A stretch of 64,000 nt of DNA from positions 18,561 to 82,560 of the forward strand of contig JAHEFF010000010.1 in assembly GCA_024640315.1 (NCBI GenBank), in the 5' to 3' direction. The stretch's first letter is position 1, and each line of letters opens with the position of its first letter. This stretch comes from Woeseiaceae bacterium. GTDB lineage: Bacteria > Pseudomonadota > Gammaproteobacteria > Steroidobacterales > Woeseiaceae. Positions 19,000 through 28,078 of this stretch are shown in pieces. Below the pieces are notes generated by a model. That model worked only from the letters and a program-made list of their open reading frames with translations. It was not told the origin of the DNA and searched no databases. The translations under genes and the position numbers were made by a program.

Positions 19000-20688
19000 T
19001 CATTCGTCCCAGGGCGGCGCGACGGTGACGGCGCCTTCAGATGCGGACAACACCTCGGCACGATATTTGGCCAGTATTCCACTGGTTACGCTCGATTGGG
19101 GCCGCACCCAGGCTGCTCGACGCTTTTCCAGTTCCGCTTCCGAAATGCCAATGTCGATGCGCCGTTCCTGTGCGTCGATCGTTAGCAAATCGCCATCTTC
19201 GATCAGAGCGATTGGCCCACCCAGGGCAGCTTCCGGTGTCACGTGACCCACGACAAATCCGTGGCTCCCTCCCGAGAATCGCCCGTCAGTTATCAACGCC
19301 ACTTCTTCACCCAACCCCTTGCCCATGATGGCACCGGTCGGGCTCAGCATCTCACGCATACCAGGGCCTCCTTTGGGGCCCTCGTAGCGAATAACGACAA
19401 CGTCGCCTGATTTGACCTGCCCATCCAGTATGGCTTGCAAGGCAAGCTCCTCGGAGTGGAAAACACGTGCACAGCCTTCGAACCGAAGCCCCTCCTTGCC
19501 GGTGATTTTGGCAACGGCACCTCCAGGCGCGACATTACCGTACATGATCACCAGGTGCCCTTCGGGCTTAATCGGATTATCAAAGTCACGAATGATGTCC
19601 TGACCATCCGGATAGTCGGCCACATCCGCGAGATTCTCTGCAAGCGTCTTGCCGGTCACTGTCAGGCAATCACCATGCAGAAGGCCCCGATCGAGCAGGC
19701 GTTTCATCAGCGGCTGAATGCCGCCGATTTCGATAAGCTCCGACATCAGGTACCTGCCGCTCGGTTTGACGTCAGCCAGCACCGGCGTTTTCGCACCGAT
19801 ACGAGTAAAGTCATCCAGCCCGAGTTCAACGTCAGCCTCGCGCGCCATCGCAATCAGGTGCATCACGGCATTTGTCGACCCGCCAATCGCCGTAACTACC
19901 ACAATCGCGTTTTCGAACGCCTTTTTGGTCATGATGTCGCGCGGCCGAATATCATTCCTGATCAGATTGACGACGGCTTCGCCGGCACGCAGGCAATCTT
20001 CTGCCTTACTCGCGGAAATCGCTTCTTGTGCAGAACTGTTCGCGAGACTCATGCCTAGCGCCTCAATTGCAGATGCCATGGTGTTCGCTGTGTACATACC
20101 ACCGCATGCGCCTGGTCCGGGAATTGCGGTTTGTTCGACTTCCAGCAACTCGGCATCGTCAATTTTGCCGCCCGCATAAGCGCCGACCGCCTCAAAAACG
20201 GAAACCACGTCTCTGCGCTTGGCACCTGGTTTGATCGTACCCCCGTAGACGAAAACGGAGGGTCGATTAAGTCTTGCCATCGCCATGACGCATGCGGGCA
20301 TGTTCTTGTCGCACCCACCGATACCAATCAGTCCGTCAAAACCTTCCGCGCCGGCAACTGCTTCGATCGAATCGGCGATAATCTCACGGGACACCAGCGA
20401 ATAACGCATACCCGGCGTGCCCATCGCAATTCCATCAGAAACTGTGATCGTATTGAAAATAACGCTTTTGCCACCGGCAGCATCCGCGCCCTGACCCGCT
20501 TTTTTGGCCAACTCGTGGATGTGCATATTGCATGGCGTAATCATGCTCCACGTGGAGGCAATGCCTATTTGCGGCTTGGTGAAATCTTCTTCTTCAAAGC
20601 CAACGGCTCGAAGCATGGCGCGACTCGGCGCCTGCTCCACACCGTCGACTACAACGCGCGAATAACGGCGCAATTCTTTTTCTTCCAT
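19000..20688 (-). CDS. ilvD: Dihydroxy-acid dehydratase
   Basis: IlvD dehydrates dihydroxy acids to the 2-oxo acid precursors of Val, Ile and Leu. The 562-residue protein carries the three iron-sulfur ligands Cys53 (ITPCNMH), Cys126 (GGCDKNMPA) and Cys195 ([15 protein letters not shown]), plus [15 protein letters not shown] near the C-terminus. Length and motifs fit the shorter IlvD group, many of which hold a 2Fe-2S cluster. This group also includes sugar-acid dehydratases, but CNMHIHELA supports a true IlvD. It follows the kinase gene by 51 bases on the same strand and is far from the ilvE/leu cluster. Confidence 0.93.
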   Translation of the reverse strand: MEEKELRRYSRVVVDGVEQAPSRAMLRAVGFEEEDFTKPQIGIASTWSMITPCNMHIHELAKKAGQGADAAGGKSVIFNTITVSDGIAMGTPGMRYSLVSREIIADSIEAVAGAEGFDGLIGIGGCDKNMPACVMAMARLNRPSVFVYGGTIKPGAKRRDVVSVFEAVGAYAGGKIDDAELLEVEQTAIPGPGACGGMYTANTMASAIEALGMSLANSSAQEAISASKAEDCLRAGEAVVNLIRNDIRPRDIMTKKAFENAIVVVTAIGGSTNAVMHLIAMAREADVELGLDDFTRIGAKTPVLADVKPSGRYLMSELIEIGGIQPLMKRLLDRGLLHGDCLTVTGKTLAENLADVADYPDGQDIIRDFDNPIKPEGHLVIMYGNVAPGGAVAKITGKEGLRFEGCARVFHSEELALQAILDGQVKSGDVVVIRYEGPKGGPGMREMLSPTGAIMGKGLGEEVALITDGRFSGGSHGFVVGHVTPEAALGGPIALIEDGDLLTIDAQERRIDIGISEAELEKRRAAWVRPQSSVTSGILAKYRAEVLSASEGAVTVAPPWDE

Positions 20689-20739
20689 GGATCTCGCTCT
20701 CGGGACTGGTTTGAAGGGTTACTAGCGCAGGATTAAGCC

Positions 20740-23253
20740 CTACGAATCGTCATCCCGAATCATAACCGCGATTTGCGAGAAAATGTTGCTGTTCGATGGT
20801 GCCGCAGCCGTTTCAAGCTCCAGCATGAACACTTCGTCCTGCTCCGGCCGGGCGTCTTGTCCAAGCGGCACGATAATTTTGGCGGCGCGCTGGCCGGCAG
20901 CAAAATAAACCACATTCAAACCGGGAGCGAAGTAATCCTGCCCTTCCGCCGCGGTGACATCGGTCAGGGTGTAGTTGACTTCCAGTACCTCATTATCAGG
21001 CTTGTACCGAAAGACATCGACCTGCATTGCCGGATCAGATTCACGAACGGAAATCTGGTTGACAGTGAATCCCACCGTGTTGGCCGGAAGTGCTGCCTCA
21101 AATGCTCTCTGGTCGTCGTCTTCCAGCGTCAGGCCAATCGTCGCGACCGTATTCTGCTCGCCTGTGACATTTCGCACATTCAGTGTGACAACGCGATCTG
21201 GCTCACGGACAGGATCAGATCGCATTGAAATCTCGATCCGCGCTCTCGGTTGGCCAACGTCAAATACCAGAAGGCCGCCGTTCTCGATTTCGTATTGTCC
21301 GGCTTCCCCGGCAGACTGATTGCCTGAGTACCCTGATTCAACGAACTGAACAGAGTACGGTTCGGAAAGATCTCCATCCCTGACAAGGTCAATAATCGCA
21401 GCAGCCCCGTCCTCGCGAACCGCGACAGTCCCCGCAGGAATGGCTGTTCCGGCAGAGCTATCCAGTGACATCAGCAATGCCGGCGCCGGCAACAGCGAGA
21501 AATCAGTCGCCGGTGGCAAAACTTCTATTGCCGGCTCGGCAATTTCCTCCGCAGCGACCGCAATTGTTTCCTCGCTGGACGCAGGGACTTCAGCGACAGA
21601 GCCGTCAGCCGAATCAATGACCAGCTCTTCAGTTACCCCGCCTGAATCCGTCCCGGCGACGCCCATGTCAGGCAAAGCCTCGAGGTCCTGAATTTCGTCA
21701 GGTTCTTCTGCTTCCTTAACCACAATCTGATCGACCAGGTCAGCCACGGATCCGATCGGCGACTCGATTCCGGTCAATGATTTGAATAATTCCGGCTGAA
21801 CGACAACAAATGTCGATGCAATAATGATGACACCAACGACTGCCAATCTCCACGGGGACCGCCGTGGCTCGTCTTCGTCGACCGGTTCATACATGATTGG
21901 GTCACGCACGGCGCGTAACGGTACGTCAAGCGCCACTTCAGTGGTCTCATCATGGGCGATCGGAGCCGGTCCGGGTTCAGCAACTCCTATTGGCGTTACC
22001 CTCACCGGTTCGGGCTGCGGCTTCGGCTGCTCAGACTTCGTCCGGGCCGGCCCAGCCGATATCGGGCCCAACGCATCCATGAACGCTTTCGGCGAATTAA
22101 ACCGGGTGACTCGCGAGTAAGACAAGGCCTTCTTGACGGCCTGCCACTGCTTGGCACTCAGCTCTTCCGGTGGCTGCGGCTCCATGCCCTCTTCTGCGGC
22201 ATCAGCTGCATTCCTCGGGCCGAACACACGGTATCCGGCGACAAGCCGGTAGAGAAGGCATGCCAACGAAAACACATCGTCCGCCGGTACGGGATCCTCA
22301 CCGGTAAGCACCTGCATGCTCGAATAGGCGGGCGATCCGGCGCGCATCACATTCGGATCAAATCGTGATTTGCCTTCATTTTCTTTTTGTCGAACTCGGG
22401 CGACACCAAAGTCGATCAGCTTCACCTTTCCGTCCGGCGTAATCATGATGTTACCCGGCTTGATGTCAGCGTGGACCACACCACGCTGGTGGGCGTAGTC
22501 AAGCGCCCTTGCTGTTTGCTGAACGATATTCATTGCAACCGGCAATTCCAGCGCGTTGTCACGTTTCTCATCCAGAATGGACGACAACGACCGCCCTTCA
22601 ATCCATTCCATGATGATGAAAAACAAATCATCTTCCCGATCGAGGTCGATGAAGCGAACGATATTCGGGTGGGACAGGCACCGCCCCTTCGCCGCTTCCT
22701 GCTGCATTGCCCTTAACGCTGCGCTGTTTTGTGAAAGCTTCGGACTGAGAACCTTGATTGCTACAAATGCATTCTCTTCACCGGTTTCTGCAAGACGGCG
22801 ATCCAGCGCCTTGTAAACCGTTCCCATACTTCCTTCAGCAACCTGCTCTTTGAGCAAAAACCGGTCACGTAATACCGAACCCACCTGCACATGAGTGGTG
22901 ATTACAGGTTGCTTTGCTTGTTGATCGGGCCGCTCGATTACGGTTGTATCCACGTATGGCTCTTCAACCACTGGCGTCGCCGGTTCCTGGGCACGCTCCT
23001 CGGCGACAAGCTTACCCAGCATGCTCTCAACCAGCTCGTAGGACTCCCGGCGCAAATTACCCTGGTCAAATTGCCGCTCCAGAATCTGCCGGATATGAGC
23101 TTCACTTTCGCCGTTTCCGGACAATAGCGCTCGCATAGCCATGCCGACCCCAGCCAGCATGGCTTCATCATTTGCATTGCCCTCAAGGTGACTTTCAAGT
23201 TTTGAAAGTCGTTCCTCGTAAGTCGGGCCGTTTTTTTCCGCTTCAGCGCTCAT
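20740..23253 (-). CDS. Membrane Ser/Thr protein kinase with periplasmic Calx-beta domains
   Basis: The 837-residue protein has a helical N-terminal region (1-125), then a Hanks-type kinase domain (about 130-392). The kinase has a modified glycine loop AEGSMGTVY, VAIK with Lys167, HADIKPGN with Asp263 (non-RD type), and DFG at 281-283. A Pro-rich linker leads to one membrane segment (about 467-486). The outer part carries an acidic linker and two Calx-beta-like domains (about 598-712 and 727-836), each ending in DDD. The kinase would face the cytoplasm and the Calx-beta domains the periplasm, where they may bind calcium or act as a sensor. Ligand and targets are unknown. Confidence 0.88.
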   Translation of the reverse strand: MSAEAEKNGPTYEERLSKLESHLEGNANDEAMLAGVGMAMRALLSGNGESEAHIRQILERQFDQGNLRRESYELVESMLGKLVAEERAQEPATPVVEEPYVDTTVIERPDQQAKQPVITTHVQVGSVLRDRFLLKEQVAEGSMGTVYKALDRRLAETGEENAFVAIKVLSPKLSQNSAALRAMQQEAAKGRCLSHPNIVRFIDLDREDDLFFIIMEWIEGRSLSSILDEKRDNALELPVAMNIVQQTARALDYAHQRGVVHADIKPGNIMITPDGKVKLIDFGVARVRQKENEGKSRFDPNVMRAGSPAYSSMQVLTGEDPVPADDVFSLACLLYRLVAGYRVFGPRNAADAAEEGMEPQPPEELSAKQWQAVKKALSYSRVTRFNSPKAFMDALGPISAGPARTKSEQPKPQPEPVRVTPIGVAEPGPAPIAHDETTEVALDVPLRAVRDPIMYEPVDEDEPRRSPWRLAVVGVIIIASTFVVVQPELFKSLTGIESPIGSVADLVDQIVVKEAEEPDEIQDLEALPDMGVAGTDSGGVTEELVIDSADGSVAEVPASSEETIAVAAEEIAEPAIEVLPPATDFSLLPAPALLMSLDSSAGTAIPAGTVAVREDGAAAIIDLVRDGDLSEPYSVQFVESGYSGNQSAGEAGQYEIENGGLLVFDVGQPRARIEISMRSDPVREPDRVVTLNVRNVTGEQNTVATIGLTLEDDDQRAFEAALPANTVGFTVNQISVRESDPAMQVDVFRYKPDNEVLEVNYTLTDVTAAEGQDYFAPGLNVVYFAAGQRAAKIIVPLGQDARPEQDEVFMLELETAAAPSNSNIFSQIAVMIRDDDS

Positions 23254-23324
23254 AATTCGCAGGAATTACAATCTCCAACCATGTAGTTTAGCTCCGGGGC
23301 CTGATCAGCACTGGGAACTGGTCG

Positions 23325-24713
23325 TCAAATTACCTTTCCGGGGTTAAGCAGATTATCCGGGTCCAGTGCAGCTTTGACTGTTCGCATTAATGAGAGCTCC
23401 GTCTCACTCCTGTAATGCCGAAGGTCTTCTCGCTTGGCCTGACCGATTCCGTGTTCGGCGCTGATGCTGCCATTGAATTCTGCCACAACGTTGTACACGA
23501 CGGACGCTAAAGACGCCCGTTCCGCGAGAAAGGCGACCGGATCTCCGTCTTTTGGTTGACTCAGGTTGAAATGGACATTTCCGTCACCCACATGGCCGAA
23601 CGCAACTACCCTGGTGCCCGGATAATGCCGGAGCACGGCTTTTTCGGCGGTTCGAATAAAGCTGCCAACCGATCCCACCGGAACCGACACGTCGTGCTTC
23701 AAGCTCGCGCCTTCCTTTTTTTGCGATTCGGATATGGCGTGTCGCAGGCGCCAGAGGTCTGCCGCCTCGGTTTCGTTTTTGGCAATCAAAGCATCCGTGA
23801 TTCGTCCTGCTTCGATACTCGCCATCAGACAACGATCCAGAATTTCCTCATCAGCGATGTTGACGGACTCCAGAAGGACGTACCAGGCCGAGCTGATCTC
23901 CATTGGAACCCGGCACGCAGGCATATGTTTCCTGACAAACCGGAAAGCCCGATCCGGAATAAGCTCGAAAGCCTGGATCTGATCTGCCAGTTCGTATCGC
24001 AGAATGCTAAGCAACTCCACTGCCATCTCCGGATTCTTCACCGCCACAAGCGCCGTTCTCGAGTTTCGAATGGCTGGGTAAAGACGAAGACTGGCTGCGG
24101 TGATGACTCCCAAAGTCCCCTCCGCTCCAATAAATAACTGTTTGAGATCGTACCCCGCCGTATCCTTTCTCAGCGTGCGAAGACCATTCCAGATACTCCC
24201 GTCCGCGAGCACCACCTCAAGACCCAGTGCCTGATCGCGCGCAGTTCCATACTTGAGTACATTGATTCCCCCGGCATTGGTCGACAGATTGCCGCCAATC
24301 TGACAACTGCCCTCAGCGGCCAGGCTTAACGGAAAGAACCGTCCGGCATCGTCTGCAGCCGCCTGAATACTGGATAGTGTGCAACCCGCCTCGGCAACGA
24401 TCGAATGATTGATCGGATCGATCGCGCGAATCTCCCGCATCCGGGAAAGCGACAGCAATACCTGCTTGCCGCTCTCATCCGGAATCGCACCACCGCACAG
24501 TCCGGTGTTGCCTCCCTGAGGAACTATCGCCGTTCCGGCTTTTCGACAAGCTTTGATGACATCGGAAACCTGCTGTACGGAGCTCGGCGATACCATTATG
24601 AGCGTTTTGCCACGCCAGGTGTCTCTCCATTCAGTCAGATGCGGTTCCAGCTCAGCGGCACTCATCGTCCAACCCGCGGATCCAACGATAGATTTGAGTT
24701 GGTCTGTCAGCAT
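23325..24713 (-). CDS. FAD-linked 2-hydroxyacid dehydrogenase (D-2-hydroxyglutarate/D-lactate type)
   Basis: The 462-residue protein has the PCMH-type FAD domain with PQGGNTGLCGGAIPD (about residues 66-80), the EGSCQIGGNLSTNAGGINVLKYG loop, and a C-terminal FAD-oxidase domain with GHVGDGNVHFNLS and ISAEHGIGQAKRED. The HVGDGNxHxN and EHGIG motifs bind metal and substrate in D-2-hydroxyglutarate, D-lactate and glycolate (GlcD) dehydrogenases. The first motif is closest to the 2-hydroxyglutarate group. Because SerA, encoded at 47585, can make D-2-hydroxyglutarate, a recycling role is plausible but inferred. Its ATG overlaps the stop of the dehydratase gene. Confidence 0.85.
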   Translation of the reverse strand: MLTDQLKSIVGSAGWTMSAAELEPHLTEWRDTWRGKTLIMVSPSSVQQVSDVIKACRKAGTAIVPQGGNTGLCGGAIPDESGKQVLLSLSRMREIRAIDPINHSIVAEAGCTLSSIQAAADDAGRFFPLSLAAEGSCQIGGNLSTNAGGINVLKYGTARDQALGLEVVLADGSIWNGLRTLRKDTAGYDLKQLFIGAEGTLGVITAASLRLYPAIRNSRTALVAVKNPEMAVELLSILRYELADQIQAFELIPDRAFRFVRKHMPACRVPMEISSAWYVLLESVNIADEEILDRCLMASIEAGRITDALIAKNETEAADLWRLRHAISESQKKEGASLKHDVSVPVGSVGSFIRTAEKAVLRHYPGTRVVAFGHVGDGNVHFNLSQPKDGDPVAFLAERASLASVVYNVVAEFNGSISAEHGIGQAKREDLRHYRSETELSLMRTVKAALDPDNLLNPGKVI

Positions 24714-25699
24714 CAGGAAAATGTTACGTGTTTTTCGAAGGTCAACCAGTCGATGTTACTGCCGCAAAAGACCAGAACTACTTTCTTTCCCACACAATAA
24801 TCCCGAAGTGGGCCTGCGAGCGCCGCCGTCGACGCCGCACAAGCTGGCTCAACAGCCATCTTCATGTCCTGAAACAGGATACCCATAGCGTCGCGCATCT
24901 GGTCATCAGAAATAAGGACCAGGTCATCAACGTACCGTTGGCAGATCTGAAACGAATACGGCAACGCAAACGGTGCTCCGAGGCTATCGGCAATCGTTGT
25001 TACCGTGTCGAGTTTTACCGCATGACCGCTGGCGAAACTTCGAGACATCGAATCTGCGCCGCTCGGTTCGACACCAATCACGACGCAATCGGGATTAATC
25101 TGCTTCACCGCACTCGCGATTCCGGAACAAAGCCCCCCGCCACCAATCGGGACGATTATGACGTCAAAATCACCTACCTGTTCGCAGATCTCCAAACCAA
25201 CAGTTGCTGTGCCGGTCGTCACGTTGGGACCTTCAAACGGGTGTACGAAGGCACGCCCCTCCCTGTCTTTTATTTCGTCGACGAGTTCGAAAGCCGCATA
25301 AACATCGTCCACCAGCACAACCTCAGCTCCGTATGCGCGACACGCCTCGATACGGACAGGGCTCGCAGTGCGCATCATGACGACTTTGGCGCTCGTGCCA
25401 ACCGCTTTTGCCGCAAATGCAGCCGCAATGGCATGGTTGCCTGCACTAACCGCCGTAATACCAGCATCCAATTGCTCCTGGTTGAGGGCCAACACATTGG
25501 CCAACGCGCCACGCGGCTTGAAGGTACCGGTCTGCTGCAGAAATTCCATCTTGCCGAAAATCTCGGCATCGATCCCCAGGCTGAGCTCCAGACTGCGACA
25601 ACGCACTACCGGAGTCCGGATGAGCCAGCGACTCAGCGTATCCCTGAGTCGGCGAACGTCATCGACTGCCGGGGCAGTTACTTTGCTATCATGCTGCAT
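24713..25699 (-). CDS. Threonine/serine dehydratase-like PLP enzyme
   Basis: The 328-residue protein is a fold-type II PLP enzyme: GTFKPRGALANVL holds the PLP lysine near residue 62, SAGNHAIA is the phosphate-side loop, and IGGGGLCSGIASAV binds PLP phosphate. It has no C-terminal ACT regulatory domain, so it resembles catabolic TdcB-like or hydroxy-aspartate/threonine dehydratases of about 320 residues, not IlvA. It overlaps the next gene by one base (TGATG), implying coupled translation with the FAD-linked dehydrogenase. The pair may handle hydroxy and amino acids, but the exact substrate cannot be read from sequence. Confidence 0.85.
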   Translation of the reverse strand: MQHDSKVTAPAVDDVRRLRDTLSRWLIRTPVVRCRSLELSLGIDAEIFGKMEFLQQTGTFKPRGALANVLALNQEQLDAGITAVSAGNHAIAAAFAAKAVGTSAKVVMMRTASPVRIEACRAYGAEVVLVDDVYAAFELVDEIKDREGRAFVHPFEGPNVTTGTATVGLEICEQVGDFDVIIVPIGGGGLCSGIASAVKQINPDCVVIGVEPSGADSMSRSFASGHAVKLDTVTTIADSLGAPFALPYSFQICQRYVDDLVLISDDQMRDAMGILFQDMKMAVEPACAASTAALAGPLRDYCVGKKVVLVFCGSNIDWLTFEKHVTFS

Positions 25700-25890
25700 T
25701 GGCTTTGCACATTATGTAAAACAACTGACCTCCCGGCACTGTGGTTTAGCTGAAAATTGAATCACCTACATCGGTTTCCTAATAATACTTGCGCTGTTTC
25801 GTTTTGTTGATTAGTTTCGACACGTTAACGGGTAACGTTCTCTCCGCGATGACTGCAGGGGCAAAGGTCATCGGGCAACTGGCGATCTGA

Positions 25891-27141
25891 ATGGAATTTG
25901 ACGATCTTTCGCAATCGGGTATTCGGCGAGTGGCCAACTATTCGCCGTACCTCGACCAATTGGCCGGCTTCGCCAACGACATGGGACTCCGGCAAAGGAG
26001 CAACCTGGTTCATCTCGAACGCTGCCTGAATTCCGAGTGGCGTCTGGGCCAGAACAGTATCCTGAGCTGGTGCCCGCTGGACGATGGCATTTTGATTCTG
26101 GTGGTCCCCCATTATGCGATTGCGGAGTATACCGCTACCCCGTCCTCTGACCCCACGCAGCCACAGAAGGTGTCCGCGCGCTTCATCACCGAACTCATTT
26201 CCGGTGAGCGCCAGCTAACGCTGTCGCAAATGCAAAAAGTGGCCAGGTTGCTCAGGATCGAGTCGAAGTTCATCACGCTGCGCCAGCCTTTGAGCGCTCA
26301 TCCTGTCGAAACGCAGATCATCGAGAAGATGATTCGGCGCTACGGCATCAACTATGTTGCCAGCAGAGCGGTTACCTTGTTCGACATCGTTGGCTTCAGC
26401 CTCCTGGCACCGTTCGAGCAAATGACCCAACTGAATAGCCTGGCATATTCTCTCAACTCTGCACATGCCAAAATGCTTGAACTGGATGTCGACATCAATT
26501 TTGCCCGATCATCCAGCGGCGACGGCTTCTACATCTGGAACCGGGACCACGGCATCGATGCCAACGTCAATCTCTATCACTTCATGCACCTGGTTCTTGC
26601 AGATAACGCCATAGCCCGCAGCAAGTCGGTCGCGAAGGCCGTACCCCGCCTTCGTGCGTGCTTTCACGTTGGAAGTTGCTACGAATTCCACCAGGCTGAA
26701 GGCTTGAACCCGACGATTCATGATTTCATTGTTGGCGACGTCACCATTGAATTGGCCCGAATGATCGAGGCAGCATTCCCCGGTCAGATACTGGTCGGCG
26801 ACTTCATGGCTGACCTGAGTGACCAGATCAGCGACAACACCGATTCCCAGGTCAATCTCGACGCAGTCCGTTTTTTGCAGCTGGCGCAAAAAAACATCGC
26901 CAAACTTAGTGGCCTGGAGATATCCGGTGAACGTGTCACCGCGATCAAATGTTACCTGACGGGAGAACAACTGGAGGGCGGAGAATTCAATATCCGGCGA
27001 CTGCATATTAAGGACAAGCACGGTCTCACCCGCACCGCCTACAATGCGAAGATAAATATCTATCGCGACACGGCCCAGCCAATACTCCTTGGAATCGAAG
27101 ACAGGAAACTTGCCGGCACTCATATGCGACCAGCGCCTTAG
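25891..27141 (+). CDS. Class III nucleotidyl cyclase-like protein of unknown function
   Basis: The 416-residue protein has an unfamiliar N-terminal half (1-155) and a central region that resembles a class III cyclase domain. VTLFDIVGFS (161-170) matches the first metal-Asp strand (Asp165), and ARSSSGDGFYIW (205-216) matches the second (Asp211). GDVTIELARMIE (282-293) with LVGDF matches the strand that normally carries the catalytic Asn and Arg. The purine-specifying Lys before GDG is Ser here, and the Asn position appears to be Ile286, so activity or specificity may be altered. No membrane segment is seen. It stands alone and diverges from the dehydratase operon. Confidence 0.55.
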   Translation: MEFDDLSQSGIRRVANYSPYLDQLAGFANDMGLRQRSNLVHLERCLNSEWRLGQNSILSWCPLDDGILILVVPHYAIAEYTATPSSDPTQPQKVSARFITELISGERQLTLSQMQKVARLLRIESKFITLRQPLSAHPVETQIIEKMIRRYGINYVASRAVTLFDIVGFSLLAPFEQMTQLNSLAYSLNSAHAKMLELDVDINFARSSSGDGFYIWNRDHGIDANVNLYHFMHLVLADNAIARSKSVAKAVPRLRACFHVGSCYEFHQAEGLNPTIHDFIVGDVTIELARMIEAAFPGQILVGDFMADLSDQISDNTDSQVNLDAVRFLQLAQKNIAKLSGLEISGERVTAIKCYLTGEQLEGGEFNIRRLHIKDKHGLTRTAYNAKINIYRDTAQPILLGIEDRKLAGTHMRPAP

Positions 27142-27149
27142 ATAGAAAC

Positions 27150-27167
27150 GGTCGGGGCGAGAGGATT
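27150..27167 (-). repeat. 18-bp copy of the tRNA-Pro 3' end
   Basis: GGTCGGGGCGAGAGGATT on the plus strand is identical to 27292-27309, the 3' end of the tRNA-Pro gene (T-arm side, acceptor stem, CCA). The copy lies 142 bases further from the tRNA start and just after the cyclase-like gene, next to a small hairpin (GGCCGCT-TTTT-AGCGGCC, about 27171-27187). It is a duplicated tRNA tail, of the kind left by tandem duplication or by recombination at a tRNA attachment site. Confidence 0.8.
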
Positions 27168-27236
27168 GGCGGCCGCTTTTTAGCGGCCTCGGTGTGAAGC
27201 TCTGTTCGCTTCCAATTCCCCGACAGTGAACGACAC

Positions 27237-27278
27237 AAAAAAATGGCCTCCCCGCCTTGACGAGGGAGGCCACATTTT
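27237..27278 (-). terminator. Terminator after tRNA-Pro
   Basis: GGCCTCCC (27245-27252) and GGGAGGCC (27264-27271) form a perfect 8-bp stem with A/T runs on both sides. On the minus strand the stem is followed by a T-run, placed 20 bases after the tRNA, so it terminates tRNA-Pro. The T-run on the other side means it may also end transcription of the plus-strand cyclase-like gene. Confidence 0.85.
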
Positions 27279-27290
27279 TTGTCTCGAAAC

Positions 27291-27367
<77 letters not shown>

Positions 27368-27399
27368 ACGGATTCCGAATCAAATAGAGGTTTGGCGGC

Positions 27400-27428
27400 A
27401 TCATACTTGCCACCAGGTAATCTGAAAA
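27400..27428 (-). promoter_or_regulatory. Promoter of tRNA-Pro
   Basis: On the minus strand TTTTCA (27428-27423), 17 bases, TATGAT (27405-27400) is followed by the GC-rich discriminator GCCGCC, as is common for stringently controlled tRNA promoters. The start would lie about 30 bases before the tRNA. Confidence 0.6.
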
Positions 27429-27436
27429 GTGTTTAA

Positions 27437-27793
27437 TCAGCGACGCAGAATCTTAAGAACTTGTTCAAGTTCTATTCGTAACTGCTTGATAATTTGCTGA
27501 CTTTGACTTACGTCCTCTTTCGCCTGATCGCCGGTCAGGCGCTGACGCGCGCCACCGATAGTGAAACCGTCATCATAGAGAAGGCTCCGAATCTGGCGGA
27601 TGATCAGGACGTCCTGCCGCTGATAGTAGCGTCGGTTACCTCGACGCTTCACAGGTTTCAGCTGCGGAAATTCCTGCTCCCAGTAACGCAGAACATGCGG
27701 CTTCACAGCACACAGGTCACTTACTTCACCAATGGTGAAATAGCGCTTCCCTGGGATTGGTGGTAATTCGTCGTTATTCCCCGGTTCCAGCAT
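27437..27793 (-). CDS. MerR-family transcriptional regulator (ihfA-linked type)
   Basis: The 118-residue protein has the MerR winged helix near the N-terminus: [42 protein letters not shown] (about residues 16-57). A second helical part and a short coiled coil at the C-terminus follow. There are no metal-binding Cys residues. A gene of this type downstream of ihfA is a conserved neighbour in many Gammaproteobacteria, but its function is poorly known. It overlaps the 3' end of ihfA by 20 bases, so its translation depends on ihfA. Confidence 0.9.
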   Translation of the reverse strand: MLEPGNNDELPPIPGKRYFTIGEVSDLCAVKPHVLRYWEQEFPQLKPVKRRGNRRYYQRQDVLIIRQIRSLLYDDGFTIGGARQRLTGDQAKEDVSQSQQIIKQLRIELEQVLKILRR

Positions 27794-28073
27794 AGGCCTC
27801 TACTCGGGCTTTTAGTTTTTGTCCTGGCCGAAACGTCACCACACGACGTGCAGTGATGGGAATTTCTTCTCCCGTTTTCGGATTACGACCTGGACGTTCG
27901 TTTTTATCCCGAAGATCAAAATTTCCAAAACCTGAAAGTTTGACCTGCTCCCCTACCGCGAGAGATGCTCGCAGTTCCTCAAAGTACAAATCGACAAGCT
28001 CACGAGCTTCTCGTTTGTTCAATCCAAGCTCATTGAACAAGGATTCCGCCATATCTGCTTTGGTCAGCGCCAT
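27774..28073 (-). CDS. ihfA: Integration host factor, alpha subunit
   Basis: IhfA pairs with IhfB to bend DNA sharply in replication, recombination and transcription. The 99-residue protein starts [27 protein letters not shown] and has the beta-arm motif [20 protein letters not shown], where the Pro intercalates between base pairs. The E. coli protein is the same length. It lies 5 bases after pheT, as in the E. coli pheST-ihfA operon. IhfB is also encoded here, at 42218. Confidence 0.97.
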   Translation of the reverse strand: MALTKADMAESLFNELGLNKREARELVDLYFEELRASLAVGEQVKLSGFGNFDLRDKNERPGRNPKTGEEIPITARRVVTFRPGQKLKARVEAYAGTGE

Positions 28074-28078
28074 TTATT

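Noticed and set aside
24728..25753. Plus-strand frame of 341 codons opposite the dehydratase gene
   Set aside because: The minus-strand gene has clear PLP-enzyme motifs over its whole length; the plus-strand product has no domain and an unusual composition.
27150..27167. A second functional tRNA-Pro
   Set aside because: Only the 3' 18 bases are present; there is no anticodon arm or 5' half.
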